Source: Candidatus Phaeomarinibacter sp.
Lineage (GTDB): Bacteria; Pseudomonadota; Alphaproteobacteria; CGMCC-115125
DNA: 11,382 bases
Reading direction: 5' to 3'
NCBI GenBank assembly: GCA_028279995.1
Contig: JANQMQ010000133.1
Span: 1-11,382 of the forward strand
Every line of letters starts with the position of its first letter. Position 1 is the stretch's first letter. This document shows, piece by piece, positions 1 through 6,028 of the stretch. The translations under genes and the position numbers were made by a program. The notes under the pieces were generated by a model. The model had not been told where the DNA came from. It saw only the letters and a list, made by a program, of their open reading frames with translations, and made no database searches.

Positions 1-164
1 CCTTCCTGGGTAGTGCGCTGAACCTGGCCGGACAGTTTGGCAAGATGAGCGAAGAACAGAAGCGTGCGGTGGCCGAACGGGCCATGAACCGGCGAAACGT
101 GCTGACAGGCATGTATGCCGCCAAGGGCTGTGGGGCGCCAGAACCTCAGACAGCGGCAGGATAA
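1..164 (+). CDS. C-terminal end of an unrecognised protein (5' truncated)
   Basis: An open frame enters from the left edge (first full codon at 3) and ends at TAA 162-164, giving 53 visible residues. The tail is moderately charged (a KMSEEQKRAVAERAMNRRN stretch), contains one Cys, and ends in a Pro/Ala/Gly-rich segment. Codon use is GC-rich like that of the neighbours, so I take it as the true end of a gene. I do not recognise the family from this piece, and no motif supports a function. The following gene has its own promoter-like palindrome, so the two are probably not co-transcribed. Confidence 0.6.
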   Translation, partial: FLGSALNLAGQFGKMSEEQKRAVAERAMNRRNVLTGMYAAKGCGAPEPQTAAG

Positions 165-181
165 CAAGTACGGCGCATATC

Positions 182-230
182 ACGGGGATGTCTGCTCCTG
201 CGGCTTGATGGCGGCGGGGCAGCATCCCGT
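182..230 (+). other. Possible stem-loop between the truncated gene and the siderophore reductase gene
   Basis: The left arm at 182-195 and the right arm at 219-230 can pair as ACGG-GATG-CTGC against GCAG-CATC-CCGT, with two single-base bulges and a GC-rich interior of about 23 bases. It lies just after the stop at 164 and before the promoter-like palindrome at 267-293. It could help end transcription of the upstream gene, but no T-run follows, so it is not a canonical intrinsic terminator. The rest of 165-266 shows nothing I can name. Confidence 0.3.
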
Positions 231-257
231 CCGTCGACTTCAACCTGCTCTTCTGCC

Positions 258-293
258 TTGCTCTATTTTTGCTATTAGTTATTAATAGCAAAA
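258..293 (+). promoter_or_regulatory. Promoter with AT-rich palindromic operator, probably Fur-like, upstream of the SIP gene
   Basis: An 11-base perfect inverted repeat (TTTTGCTATTA at 267-277, TAATAGCAAAA at 283-293) surrounds the 5-base centre GTTAT. The inner TGCTATTA/TAATAGCA unit is 21 bp long with TGC...GCA ends, the size and style of alphaproteobacterial Fur-family boxes. A plausible promoter overlaps it: TTGCTC at 258-263 and TATTAA at 280-285, spaced by 16 bases. A bound repressor would cover the -10. Placement 20 bases before the start of a ferric-siderophore reductase supports iron regulation. The palindrome is seen directly; assignment to Fur rather than another iron or metal regulator is inference. 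Confidence 0.65.
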
Positions 294-313
294 TATGGGG
301 CAGGGAGTTGTTA

Positions 314-1393
314 ATGACGATGCAGCAGGCAGAAGATGTGCGCTTTACCGCGAAGGGGCGTGTGCCGTTTGAGGATGCGCAGGCGGTGACGCTGGAGATT
401 GTGGATCATCTCAAGAGCCACAATCTTGAGGCATCTGTGCAGGATGACGGGCGGTTCCGGTTCCGGTTCGCGGACAACACCATTCTTATCGGCCATGACG
501 AGGCTGGCGTGTCTTATGAAATCTCCGCAAGCAGTGAAAACGGACTTCTGCTCTTGCGGGCGGGTGCAGCACGGCAGGTAGCGGAAGTTGATGCGGGTGC
601 GCCGGACCGAATGATCTGGGAAGATGGCGGCGTCAAGGAGGGGGTGCCTGAGAACTTCCGGGAGCTGCGGCTGAAGCGCACGCATCGGCTCAGCGAGCAT
701 CTCCTTCGACTGACGTTCGAGGCGCAGGACCTTGGCATCTTTGCCTCCACCGGATTGCACGTCCGTTTTTTCATGCAAAGCGATCCAAGCCGGACCCCGG
801 TGTGGCCGATGATGCGCAGCAGTGGCGCCATCACCATGCCCAAGGGGGCAGATGCCCTGCATACACGCGTCTACACAATCCGCCATGTACGGCCCGCCGT
901 GAACGAGGTCGACATTGACTTTGTCATCCATGCCACAGGCGTTGCCACGGAGTGGGCAGTCGCTGCGAAGCCGGGTGCTGTTGCAGGCATGACCGGACCT
1001 GGCGGTGGGTTTGTTCCTCCGTCTACGGACTGGTTGCTGATGGGAGGTGATCTGACCGCGACGCCAGCCATCTGCCGCCTGCTGGAGATGCTTCCTGATG
1101 ATGCGCAGGGCGACGTGTTTCTGACGCTTCCGCGCGACTTTTCTGGCGCGGTGTGTGTGTCCGCCCCGCAAGGGGTCAAGATACATGAGGTGGCGACAGG
1201 ACTTGATCCGTCGACGCTGGTGGATGCGATGCAAAGTCTCCAACGCCCGGAATCGGGCACGGTCCACGGATGGTTTGCCGGGGAATTTGATCAGGCGCAG
1301 GCCATGCGCCGCTACTTCAAATCCGAGTTGGGTCTGTCCAAGCGGCATCAGCTTTCTGTTGCCTACTGGCGGCGTGGTCAGGCGGGTGAATAG
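314..1393 (+). CDS. Siderophore-interacting protein (ferric-siderophore reductase, SIP/ViuB family) with N-terminal DUF2218 domain
   Basis: The 359-residue product has two parts. Residues about 8-95 resemble DUF2218 (FTAKGRV start, FRF-ADN core, later GAARQVAEV). Residues about 110-355 are a SIP-type flavoreductase: HVRFFM near 149 and the FAD-binding RVYTIR at 185-190, then DFVIHATGVATEWA, LLMGGDLTATPAI in the NAD(P)H/SIP domain and a closing AYWRRG. The family releases iron from ferric siderophores in the cytoplasm by FAD-dependent reduction. I chose ATG 314 because AGGGAG at 303-308 lies six bases ahead; an in-frame TTG at 269 falls inside the operator and is unlikely. The same DUF2218-SIP arrangement is known in other bacteria. 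The siderophore is unknown, and no receptor or transporter is visible here. Confidence 0.9.
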   Translation: MTMQQAEDVRFTAKGRVPFEDAQAVTLEIVDHLKSHNLEASVQDDGRFRFRFADNTILIGHDEAGVSYEISASSENGLLLLRAGAARQVAEVDAGAPDRMIWEDGGVKEGVPENFRELRLKRTHRLSEHLLRLTFEAQDLGIFASTGLHVRFFMQSDPSRTPVWPMMRSSGAITMPKGADALHTRVYTIRHVRPAVNEVDIDFVIHATGVATEWAVAAKPGAVAGMTGPGGGFVPPSTDWLLMGGDLTATPAICRLLEMLPDDAQGDVFLTLPRDFSGAVCVSAPQGVKIHEVATGLDPSTLVDAMQSLQRPESGTVHGWFAGEFDQAQAMRRYFKSELGLSKRHQLSVAYWRRGQAGE

Positions 1394-1430
1394 GGGGCAA
1401 TCACAAGAAATTCCCATGAGCCTTCATATT

Positions 1431-1456
1431 TGCTATTGCGAATTATTATCGATAAT
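1431..1456 (+). promoter_or_regulatory. Second putative iron-box-like site, upstream of the gene at 1641
   Basis: TGCTATT at 1431-1437 repeats the left half of the operator at 267-293; the shared string TTTGCTATT occurs at 268-276 and 1429-1437. Aligned over 21 bases the two sites match at 14 positions. Overlapping the right half is a perfect 12-bp palindrome, ATTATCGATAAT, at 1445-1456, reminiscent of the GATAAT/ATTATC units of Fur boxes. TTGCTA (1430-1435) and GATAAT (1451-1456), 15 bases apart, could be weak promoter elements. The site is 38 bases after the SIP stop and about 185 bases before the next start. Its symmetry is poorer than that of the first site, so the call is tentative. Confidence 0.45.
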
Positions 1457-1467
1457 GCCACAGTGTT

Positions 1468-1487
1468 GATGGTGCTTTTGCATCATC
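1468..1487 (+). other. Hairpin in the leader of the gene at 1641
   Basis: GATGGTGC (1468-1475) and GCATCATC (1480-1487) pair over eight positions, with one G-U wobble, around a TTTT loop. It starts 12 bases after the putative iron box. It is followed by CCCTAAGGG at 1487-1495 and by two GGCC copies separated by TTT shortly after 1515. No T-run follows. The stretch 1488-1640 has no gene I can support. It could be a structured untranslated leader, an attenuator, or a terminator for the upstream SIP gene. Confidence 0.35.
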
Positions 1488-1640
1488 CCTAAGGGGCGGC
1501 TGCGGTGTGGCGATAAGGCCTTTGGCCCTGATAAACCGGTAGTTGGATCCTCCCGCTTTATTGTCCTGCAGGTCGTCAGACACCTGCTCGCCATGCCGCA
1601 GCCCCCCCAAAAGCGAAACAGACAATACGGACACAGCTGA

Positions 1641-2165
1641 ATGTCACCTAGTTCACCCAACGCCGAGGGGCCATTCGTGGACGGCGTCTTCCTGCCGGAC
1701 TTTGGTCTTGGCACCGGTATTGCCGTGTGGGGCTTTCGGGCCTGTGCGTCCGGCCACGGCAAATGCCCGCCGGTTGCCCGCGGCTTTGACGAGGCTTTCG
1801 GTGAGCGTGGGCCGGAGGCGCTTGCGGATATCATGCAGCTGGTGCGTATTTTCGGCTCTGCCGGACGCCGGCAGATTAGCATTGCCATGCCAGGGTGCGG
1901 ACGCATGACAGCGGACGAACTCTCCATGGCAGCCATGCTGGCCGCTGCGCAGGCGGGCCATAGTGACGAACGCGACGCCCACGCGACATGGTTGTTCGGC
2001 TGCCGCCCGCAACCGCATGTGGGAGATGTGGTGGACCGGATTGCGCAGCTGTTTGCCGAGTACGAGTTGCAGATGGACCGCCCGGACGTCACGGTTGAGG
2101 TTTTGGACACGCCACTTGCTCACGTTCCGCCTGCACTGGTGGCGCTGGAAGGCGGCCGCGCCTAG
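1641..2165 (+). CDS. Conserved alphaproteobacterial protein of unknown function
   Basis: The frame encodes 174 residues. After a Ser/Pro-rich start it contains AVWGFRACASGHGKC (Cys35, His39, Cys42), a helical stretch GPEALADIMQLVRIFGSAGRR, a short strand and PGCGRMTADE with Cys86, then an Ala-rich helix and FGC with Cys121. The layout (W-x-x-R, later GRR, then PGC with xxDE) matches uncharacterised alphaproteobacterial proteins I have seen, but I cannot name a Pfam family. There is no signal peptide or membrane segment, so it is probably cytoplasmic. The start is uncertain: ATG 1641 directly follows an in-frame TGA and has no clear ribosome binding site, while a downstream GTG is possible. 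It follows the SIP gene and has an iron-box-like site upstream, which hints at a role in iron handling; that role is inference. Confidence 0.7.
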   Translation: MSPSSPNAEGPFVDGVFLPDFGLGTGIAVWGFRACASGHGKCPPVARGFDEAFGERGPEALADIMQLVRIFGSAGRRQISIAMPGCGRMTADELSMAAMLAAAQAGHSDERDAHATWLFGCRPQPHVGDVVDRIAQLFAEYELQMDRPDVTVEVLDTPLAHVPPALVALEGGRA

Positions 2166-2304
2166 CGCGTCCGGCAACTCAATTTCCTGTCTGTTGCGCG
2201 GATGCGACATAGTCGCCCCATGTCATCTGGCGGTCCCGGCGTGTGTTAGTCTTGATGCTTGAGTGATTTGGATGCCCCGTCGGGTACCAGAGAGGCAGGC
2301 AGAC

Positions 2305-3258
2305 ATGACAACCCAGGATCAGGTTGCGGGTGATGCTGCCGGGAAGGGGCACCCAGTCCGGTATGCCGGTCTCAGGGTCGCGGTCAGCTGGACGGCATGG
2401 CCGGCGCTGATGATTACCTGCATTGCCTTGACCGCATTGGGTATGGCCCACGACCAGCCGATCCTCGGGTTCAACGGGGCCTATGTTTTGCTTGGAGTGA
2501 CGCTGCTGCTGCTTGAGCGCTGGATGACCCATGAGCAGACCTGGCTCAGCAATGACGGGCAGACGTTCGCCAACATCGCGCACACCCTGCTGAACAAGGG
2601 AATGGTGCAGGCAGCGGCTGCCGTCACCACGCTCATTGTGGTGGTCGAGGCGGTGGACCCGCAGTCGGGTATGCTGTGGCCGACGGAATGGCCGCAATGG
2701 GCGCAGATCATTCTGGGTCTGCTGGTTGCCGAGTTCGGCTTTTACTGGGCGCACCGGCTGGCGCACGAAGTGTCATGGCTGTGGCCGTTCCATGCGGTGC
2801 ACCACTCGGTGACGCGGCTGTGGGTGATCAACACCGGCCGGTTTCACTTTGTGGATACGGCCCTGAGCGTGGCGATGAGCCAGCCGTTGCTGTACCTGGC
2901 TGGCGCGCCGGTGGAAGTCTTCATGTGGGTGGGGGCGATCACGGCGTTCAGCGGATTGCTGACCCATACCAATGTCAGCCTGCGGGCGGGGTGGCTCAAC
3001 TACATCTTCAATACGCCTGAACTGCATCGCTGGCACCACTCGAAAGTGGTCGCGGAGGGCAACTCCAACTATGGCGAAGTGCTGATGGTCTATGACCGGC
3101 TGTTCGGCACCTGGCTGCTGCCGGATCGTCAGCCACCGGCTGATATCGGCATCCGCGAAGAGATGCCCGCGGGTTTTGGTGGCCAGCTGGCCTATCCGTT
3201 CCGTGTACTGAAGAACATGCACAAGGCCCGCGCGACCGCTGTTGTCGCAGGCGACTAG
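2305..3258 (+). CDS. Sterol desaturase / fatty acid hydroxylase superfamily membrane protein (first copy)
   Basis: The 317-residue product carries the histidine boxes of the di-iron hydroxylase superfamily: HRLAH at 150-154, HAVHH at 163-167 and HRWHH at 241-245, with an extra conserved-looking His221 in LTHTN. Hydrophobic segments near 31-47, 57-70, 100-117, 133-148 and 186-220 fit an integral inner-membrane enzyme with a cytoplasmic metal site. Such proteins use O2 and electrons to hydroxylate or desaturate sterols, carotenoids, fatty acids or ether lipids; the substrate cannot be told. ATG 2305 is chosen because AGAGG at 2291-2295 precedes it; an in-frame GTG at 2263 and ATG at 2272 lack this. 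Its stop interlocks with that of the TetR gene on the other strand (CTAG 3255-3258). Confidence 0.9.
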   Translation: MTTQDQVAGDAAGKGHPVRYAGLRVAVSWTAWPALMITCIALTALGMAHDQPILGFNGAYVLLGVTLLLLERWMTHEQTWLSNDGQTFANIAHTLLNKGMVQAAAAVTTLIVVVEAVDPQSGMLWPTEWPQWAQIILGLLVAEFGFYWAHRLAHEVSWLWPFHAVHHSVTRLWVINTGRFHFVDTALSVAMSQPLLYLAGAPVEVFMWVGAITAFSGLLTHTNVSLRAGWLNYIFNTPELHRWHHSKVVAEGNSNYGEVLMVYDRLFGTWLLPDRQPPADIGIREEMPAGFGGQLAYPFRVLKNMHKARATAVVAGD

Positions 3259-3839
3259 CTGTAGTTTTTGATCAGCCCGGCCACATGGGTGTGGACGGCG
3301 TCGCGCGCGTTGTCCTTGTTGCGGGCTGTCGGGTTGATGGCGGCGATGAGCCCGAGTCCGTCCAGAATCCCCATCAGGATGCGTGCTTCATGTTCCGCAT
3401 CCGCCTTTGGGGCGGCGGCGGTGATGAGCGGGGAGAGGGCCTTGACCCAGCCTTGATGGCGGGCGTCGTTTTCCTTTGCCAGATCCGGGTTTGAGGCGGC
3501 GGCGGCCCAGAAGGCAATCCAGACTTTCCATTCAAGCTGACGGGTCTTGTCGAGGGGCAGGCCTTCTTCAAGGCAGAGGATGAGCTTTTCTCGTGGAGCA
3601 GCCTTGCTGGCCAGGAGGGCATCGGTCCGGCTGCTTGTTGCGCCATTGACGGCTCTTAGGGCGGCGAGCACCAGGGCTTCGCGGTCTGCGAAGTAGTGGG
3701 TGATGCGGCCGGTGGTACAGCCGGCAGCGTCGGCCACCTTGCGCATGGTCAGGCCTTCGAGGCCTTCCGCGGCGATGACCTTCCAGCTGGCTTCCACCAG
3801 TTCGGCGCGGCGGGCGTCATGATCAACGATTTTCGGCAT
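3255..3839 (-). CDS. TetR/AcrR family transcriptional regulator, likely controls the flanking hydroxylase genes
   Basis: The 194-residue protein has the size and layout of TetR repressors. The N-terminal helix-turn-helix is visible at about residues 28-52 (LTMRKVADAAGCTTGRITHYF), followed by an all-helical ligand domain with a Trp-rich segment (WKVWIAFWAAA) resembling the BetI-type C-terminal domain. It is transcribed divergently from the second hydroxylase gene and convergently with the first. The divergent gap contains a strong double operator, so autorepression together with control of the second hydroxylase is likely. There is no good Shine-Dalgarno sequence before ATG 3839, and a TATACT box ends about seven bases upstream, so the mRNA may be leaderless. 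The ligand is unknown; a lipid or sterol is a reasonable guess from context. Confidence 0.9.
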   Translation of the reverse strand: MPKIVDHDARRAELVEASWKVIAAEGLEGLTMRKVADAAGCTTGRITHYFADREALVLAALRAVNGATSSRTDALLASKAAPREKLILCLEEGLPLDKTRQLEWKVWIAFWAAAASNPDLAKENDARHQGWVKALSPLITAAAPKADAEHEARILMGILDGLGLIAAINPTARNKDNARDAVHTHVAGLIKNYS

Positions 3840-3845
3840 GGGAAG

Positions 3846-3874
3846 AGTATAGCCGTTATCGGCCCTTTACAAAA
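3846..3874 (-). promoter_or_regulatory. Candidate promoter of the tetR gene
   Basis: Read on the minus strand, TTTTGT (3874-3869) and TATACT (3851-3846) are separated by 17 bases. A start site about seven bases beyond the -10 would fall at or next to the ATG at 3839, consistent with leaderless initiation. The -35 lies within the first operator copy, so repressor binding would block it. Confidence 0.4.
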
Positions 3875-3917
3875 CATATGTTTTGCAATAATTGTTGCGT
3901 AACGTATGTTTTGTAAA
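3866..3917. promoter_or_regulatory. 52-bp palindromic double operator between tetR and the second hydroxylase gene
   Basis: The 26 bases 3866-3891 and the reverse complement of 3892-3917 agree at 22 positions, including an exact 13-base outer arm (TTTACAAAACATA and its complement). Within the left half, 3870-3885 is a perfect 16-bp palindrome, CAAAACATATGTTTTG. The right half carries the corresponding but degenerate copy, with ATGTTTTGTAAA exact at its outer end. This fits two TetR dimer sites in mirror orientation around an AATT centre. The left copy overlaps the tetR -35. The right copy overlaps a possible rightward -10 (TATGTT 3905-3910, with TTGCAA 3883-3888 as -35). The symmetry is seen directly; binding by the adjacent TetR protein is inference. 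Confidence 0.85.
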
Positions 3918-3945
3918 AGAAACAAAGGCCTCAGGGGAGGGCATC

Positions 3946-4851
3946 ATGCTGGACTTTCTCAATGGACTGCTGGCGATCCGGGACGTGGACCAGATCTGGC
4001 TGCTGATCGGGTTCATCGCGGTTGAAGTCGGGCTCGTCTGGCTGCTGCGCAAGAAGTACTACGAGGCCACGGATACGCTGTGCTCAGTGACACTGGGGCT
4101 GGCCTACGCGGCCAGTATCGCGCTGGCGGCAGGGACGGTGCTGGCGGTCTACTACTGGATCCACCAGTTCGCGATCACCGACATTGACTGGACGGGCAGC
4201 GTTGTGGCGATCCTTGCCGCCTATGTGATCGTCGACTTCCTGTTCTACTGGTACCACCGGGCGATTCACGAAGTGCGGCTGGGGTGGGCAGCGCATGTGA
4301 ACCATCACTCAAGCCAGTTTCTCAATGCGGGGACGGCGCTGCGCTCGTCCTTCGTGGAAGCGTGGTTCGAGCCGGTGTTTCTCATTCCCGCAGTGCTGCT
4401 GGGCATGGACCCGCTGATGGTGGTGGCGCTGATTTCGCTCAATCACCTCTACCAGTACTGGCTGCACACACGGCTGATCGGCAAGCTGGGGCCGGTTGAG
4501 TGGATCATGAACACGCCGTCCCATCACCGGGTGCATCATGCGTCCAACATCCGCTACTGCGACAAGAACTATGCGGGCACGTTCATCATCTGGGACCGGC
4601 TGTTCGGCACGTTCGAGGCGGAGCGGGAGGACGAGCCCTGCATCTTTGGCATCCGTCATCAGCTGGAGACGCGCAACCCCGTCAAGGTGACATTCCATGA
4701 ATGGGTGGCGATCTGGCACGACATGCGGACTGCGCCGTCGCTCAAGGCTGCCTTTGGATATCTGTTCCAGCCGCCGGGCTGGTCGCCGGACGGGAACGGG
4801 GAGACAACGCGGGCTGTGCAGGCCAAGGCGCGGGCGGACGGGCTGATCTAG
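3946..4851 (+). CDS. Sterol desaturase / fatty acid hydroxylase superfamily membrane protein (second copy)
   Basis: The 301-residue product has the di-iron histidine boxes HRAIH (104-108), HVNHH (117-121) and HRVHH (194-198), plus His167 and His174 in a predicted membrane region. Hydrophobic segments occur at about 17-34, 48-70, 85-103 and 143-173. It begins MLDFLNG and has a C-terminal cytoplasmic tail after WDRLFGTF, a motif shared with the other hydroxylase here (YDRLFGTW). ATG 3946 follows a strong GGGGAGGG; the frame also opens at TTG 3892, but that lies inside the operator. Sequence outside the boxes differs strongly from the first copy, so the two are distant paralogs and probably act on different positions or substrates. 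Expression is likely under the adjacent TetR repressor. Confidence 0.9.
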   Translation: MLDFLNGLLAIRDVDQIWLLIGFIAVEVGLVWLLRKKYYEATDTLCSVTLGLAYAASIALAAGTVLAVYYWIHQFAITDIDWTGSVVAILAAYVIVDFLFYWYHRAIHEVRLGWAAHVNHHSSQFLNAGTALRSSFVEAWFEPVFLIPAVLLGMDPLMVVALISLNHLYQYWLHTRLIGKLGPVEWIMNTPSHHRVHHASNIRYCDKNYAGTFIIWDRLFGTFEAEREDEPCIFGIRHQLETRNPVKVTFHEWVAIWHDMRTAPSLKAAFGYLFQPPGWSPDGNGETTRAVQAKARADGLI

Positions 4852-4891
4852 GCTTTTGACCCGCACTCGTTGGACGTCGAGCGCCAACTCG

Positions 4892-5926
4892 TCACTGGAA
4901 CATACGGTCGACTGCTTGACGCGCTTCCTCAGTCCAAGCGCTTAAGCTGTTCTGTTGATCCGGGTCCAGCGCCTTCCATCTGGGCTCGAATTTCTGGGGG
5001 ATGCTCGACGCCTCGTCCAGCCACGCTGTCTCACCTGTGACCCCCAGAAAATTTGTCAATCTTGCCAGCTCTTCTCCTGGATCAGTGGTGAGGGCTTCGA
5101 AGCTCAGGAACATCCGCTGTTCAGCGGGCAGTGCTGCGAACTCCGGAAGGCTTTGCAAGGTCGCTTCACTCCAGAATGCCGCACATTCTTCCAGCGGCGG
5201 AGGCGTGTTGAGCATCCATCGCACAAGAGGTGCAGGGGTGAAGAACATTTCATTGAACCGAAGCCTTCTGCTGTGGCCGGACGGGGTGTCGAGATCGAGG
5301 AGGTTTGGTCCGATCTTTCGGGACCATATCCAGCCCCAGATCATCGGCCGGATCGGTTTGAAGGCCTGGAACGACAGGACAACATCCCGGCCATCCCGGT
5401 ACATCATTATGAATTTTGCCTGCGGAAAGAGCTTTGGCAGCAGGCGTGCATACATGATCGACATGCCGGTCCGCTCGACCCAGACGCGCCCCCCGCAGAG
5501 CTCCTTCAGCCGATCAAACAGCATGGAATGGTGGTGCTCTACTGACTGTCGAGGCTGGTTCGGCACCGTCTCGGCAAGTCTGTCGAACAGTATGTCCGGT
5601 TCGTCGCTGAGATGCGGCAGCACGCTGGCGAGTAGCGGGGGGACGTTGTCGATCGGAAAACGCCCCATCCCGGGGCGATAGAGAAATTCATTGGGCGCCG
5701 TCTCCGGGGTCATGACTCGCCGGACATATCTGGATTGCCGCGACAGTTGTTTCCAGTATCTGGCACCGGAAAGCTTGCCGGGTAGCAGGCCGCGGGTTCC
5801 TTGCATTGAAAAGAACTCCGACAAGCTGAGTATGTCCGGATGGGTGTTCAGAATGTCGGAGAGCATGGTTGAGCCGCACCGCCCCGGCCCCAACACAAAG
5901 GCGCCGTCGCTTCCCAGTTCCTGCAT
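4892..5926 (-). CDS. Sulfotransferase family protein (PAPS-dependent)
   Basis: The 344-residue protein starts with a short strand and the 5'-phosphosulfate-binding loop GPGRCGSTMLSDIL (15-20 is GRCGST), followed by HPDILSLSEFF as is usual in bacterial sulfotransferases. The 3'-phosphate-binding element is YRDGRDVVLSF with Arg180 and Ser185. The family moves a sulfuryl group from PAPS to a hydroxyl or amine. No signal peptide is visible, so it is presumably cytosolic. ATG 5926 is supported by GGAG eight bases upstream. The gene converges on the second hydroxylase with only 40 bases between their stops, and diverges from the amidotransferase gene across a 102-base gap. Hydroxylation followed by sulfation is a chemically sensible pair, but a shared substrate is speculation. 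Confidence 0.85.
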   Translation of the reverse strand: MQELGSDGAFVLGPGRCGSTMLSDILNTHPDILSLSEFFSMQGTRGLLPGKLSGARYWKQLSRQSRYVRRVMTPETAPNEFLYRPGMGRFPIDNVPPLLASVLPHLSDEPDILFDRLAETVPNQPRQSVEHHHSMLFDRLKELCGGRVWVERTGMSIMYARLLPKLFPQAKFIMMYRDGRDVVLSFQAFKPIRPMIWGWIWSRKIGPNLLDLDTPSGHSRRLRFNEMFFTPAPLVRWMLNTPPPLEECAAFWSEATLQSLPEFAALPAEQRMFLSFEALTTDPGEELARLTNFLGVTGETAWLDEASSIPQKFEPRWKALDPDQQNSLSAWTEEARQAVDRMFQ

Positions 5927-6028
5927 GCCAAATACTCCAAGAAGCGGCTTGTGCTTTCAGCGCGGATTTGCAAACCAGTCAGTACTTTAGCTGCGTCTGG
6001 ACTGAAAGAAAGTGCGGGGAACGCTGTG

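Noticed and set aside
311..1417. Long open frame on the minus strand opposite the siderophore reductase gene
   Set aside because: It is Arg/His/Pro-rich with no recognisable domain and lies wholly opposite a well-supported gene; typical of GC-rich shadow frames.
1433..2210. Overlapping minus-strand open frames opposite the unknown gene at 1641
   Set aside because: Their composition (Ser/Arg/Pro-rich or His/Arg-rich) is that of shadow frames, whereas the plus frame has the GC-rich third positions and conserved-looking motifs.
2204..2216. GCGAC-ATA-GTCGC inverted repeat before the first hydroxylase gene
   Set aside because: Five-base GC-rich arms with a 3-base centre are common by chance in this composition, and no promoter elements line up with it.
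4869..4888. GTTGG/CCAAC hairpin as a shared terminator between the second hydroxylase and the sulfotransferase
   Set aside because: Only five pairs around a 10-base loop and no T-run on either strand; too weak to call.
5001..5681. 226-codon plus-strand frame inside the sulfotransferase gene
   Set aside because: The minus-strand frame carries both PAPS-binding motifs; the plus frame has no domain and a Ser/Arg-rich composition.
5954..6008. CTTTCAG and CTGAAAG copies in the sulfotransferase-amidotransferase divergent gap
   Set aside because: The arms are 41 bases apart and only seven long; no convincing operator or hairpin arises from them.
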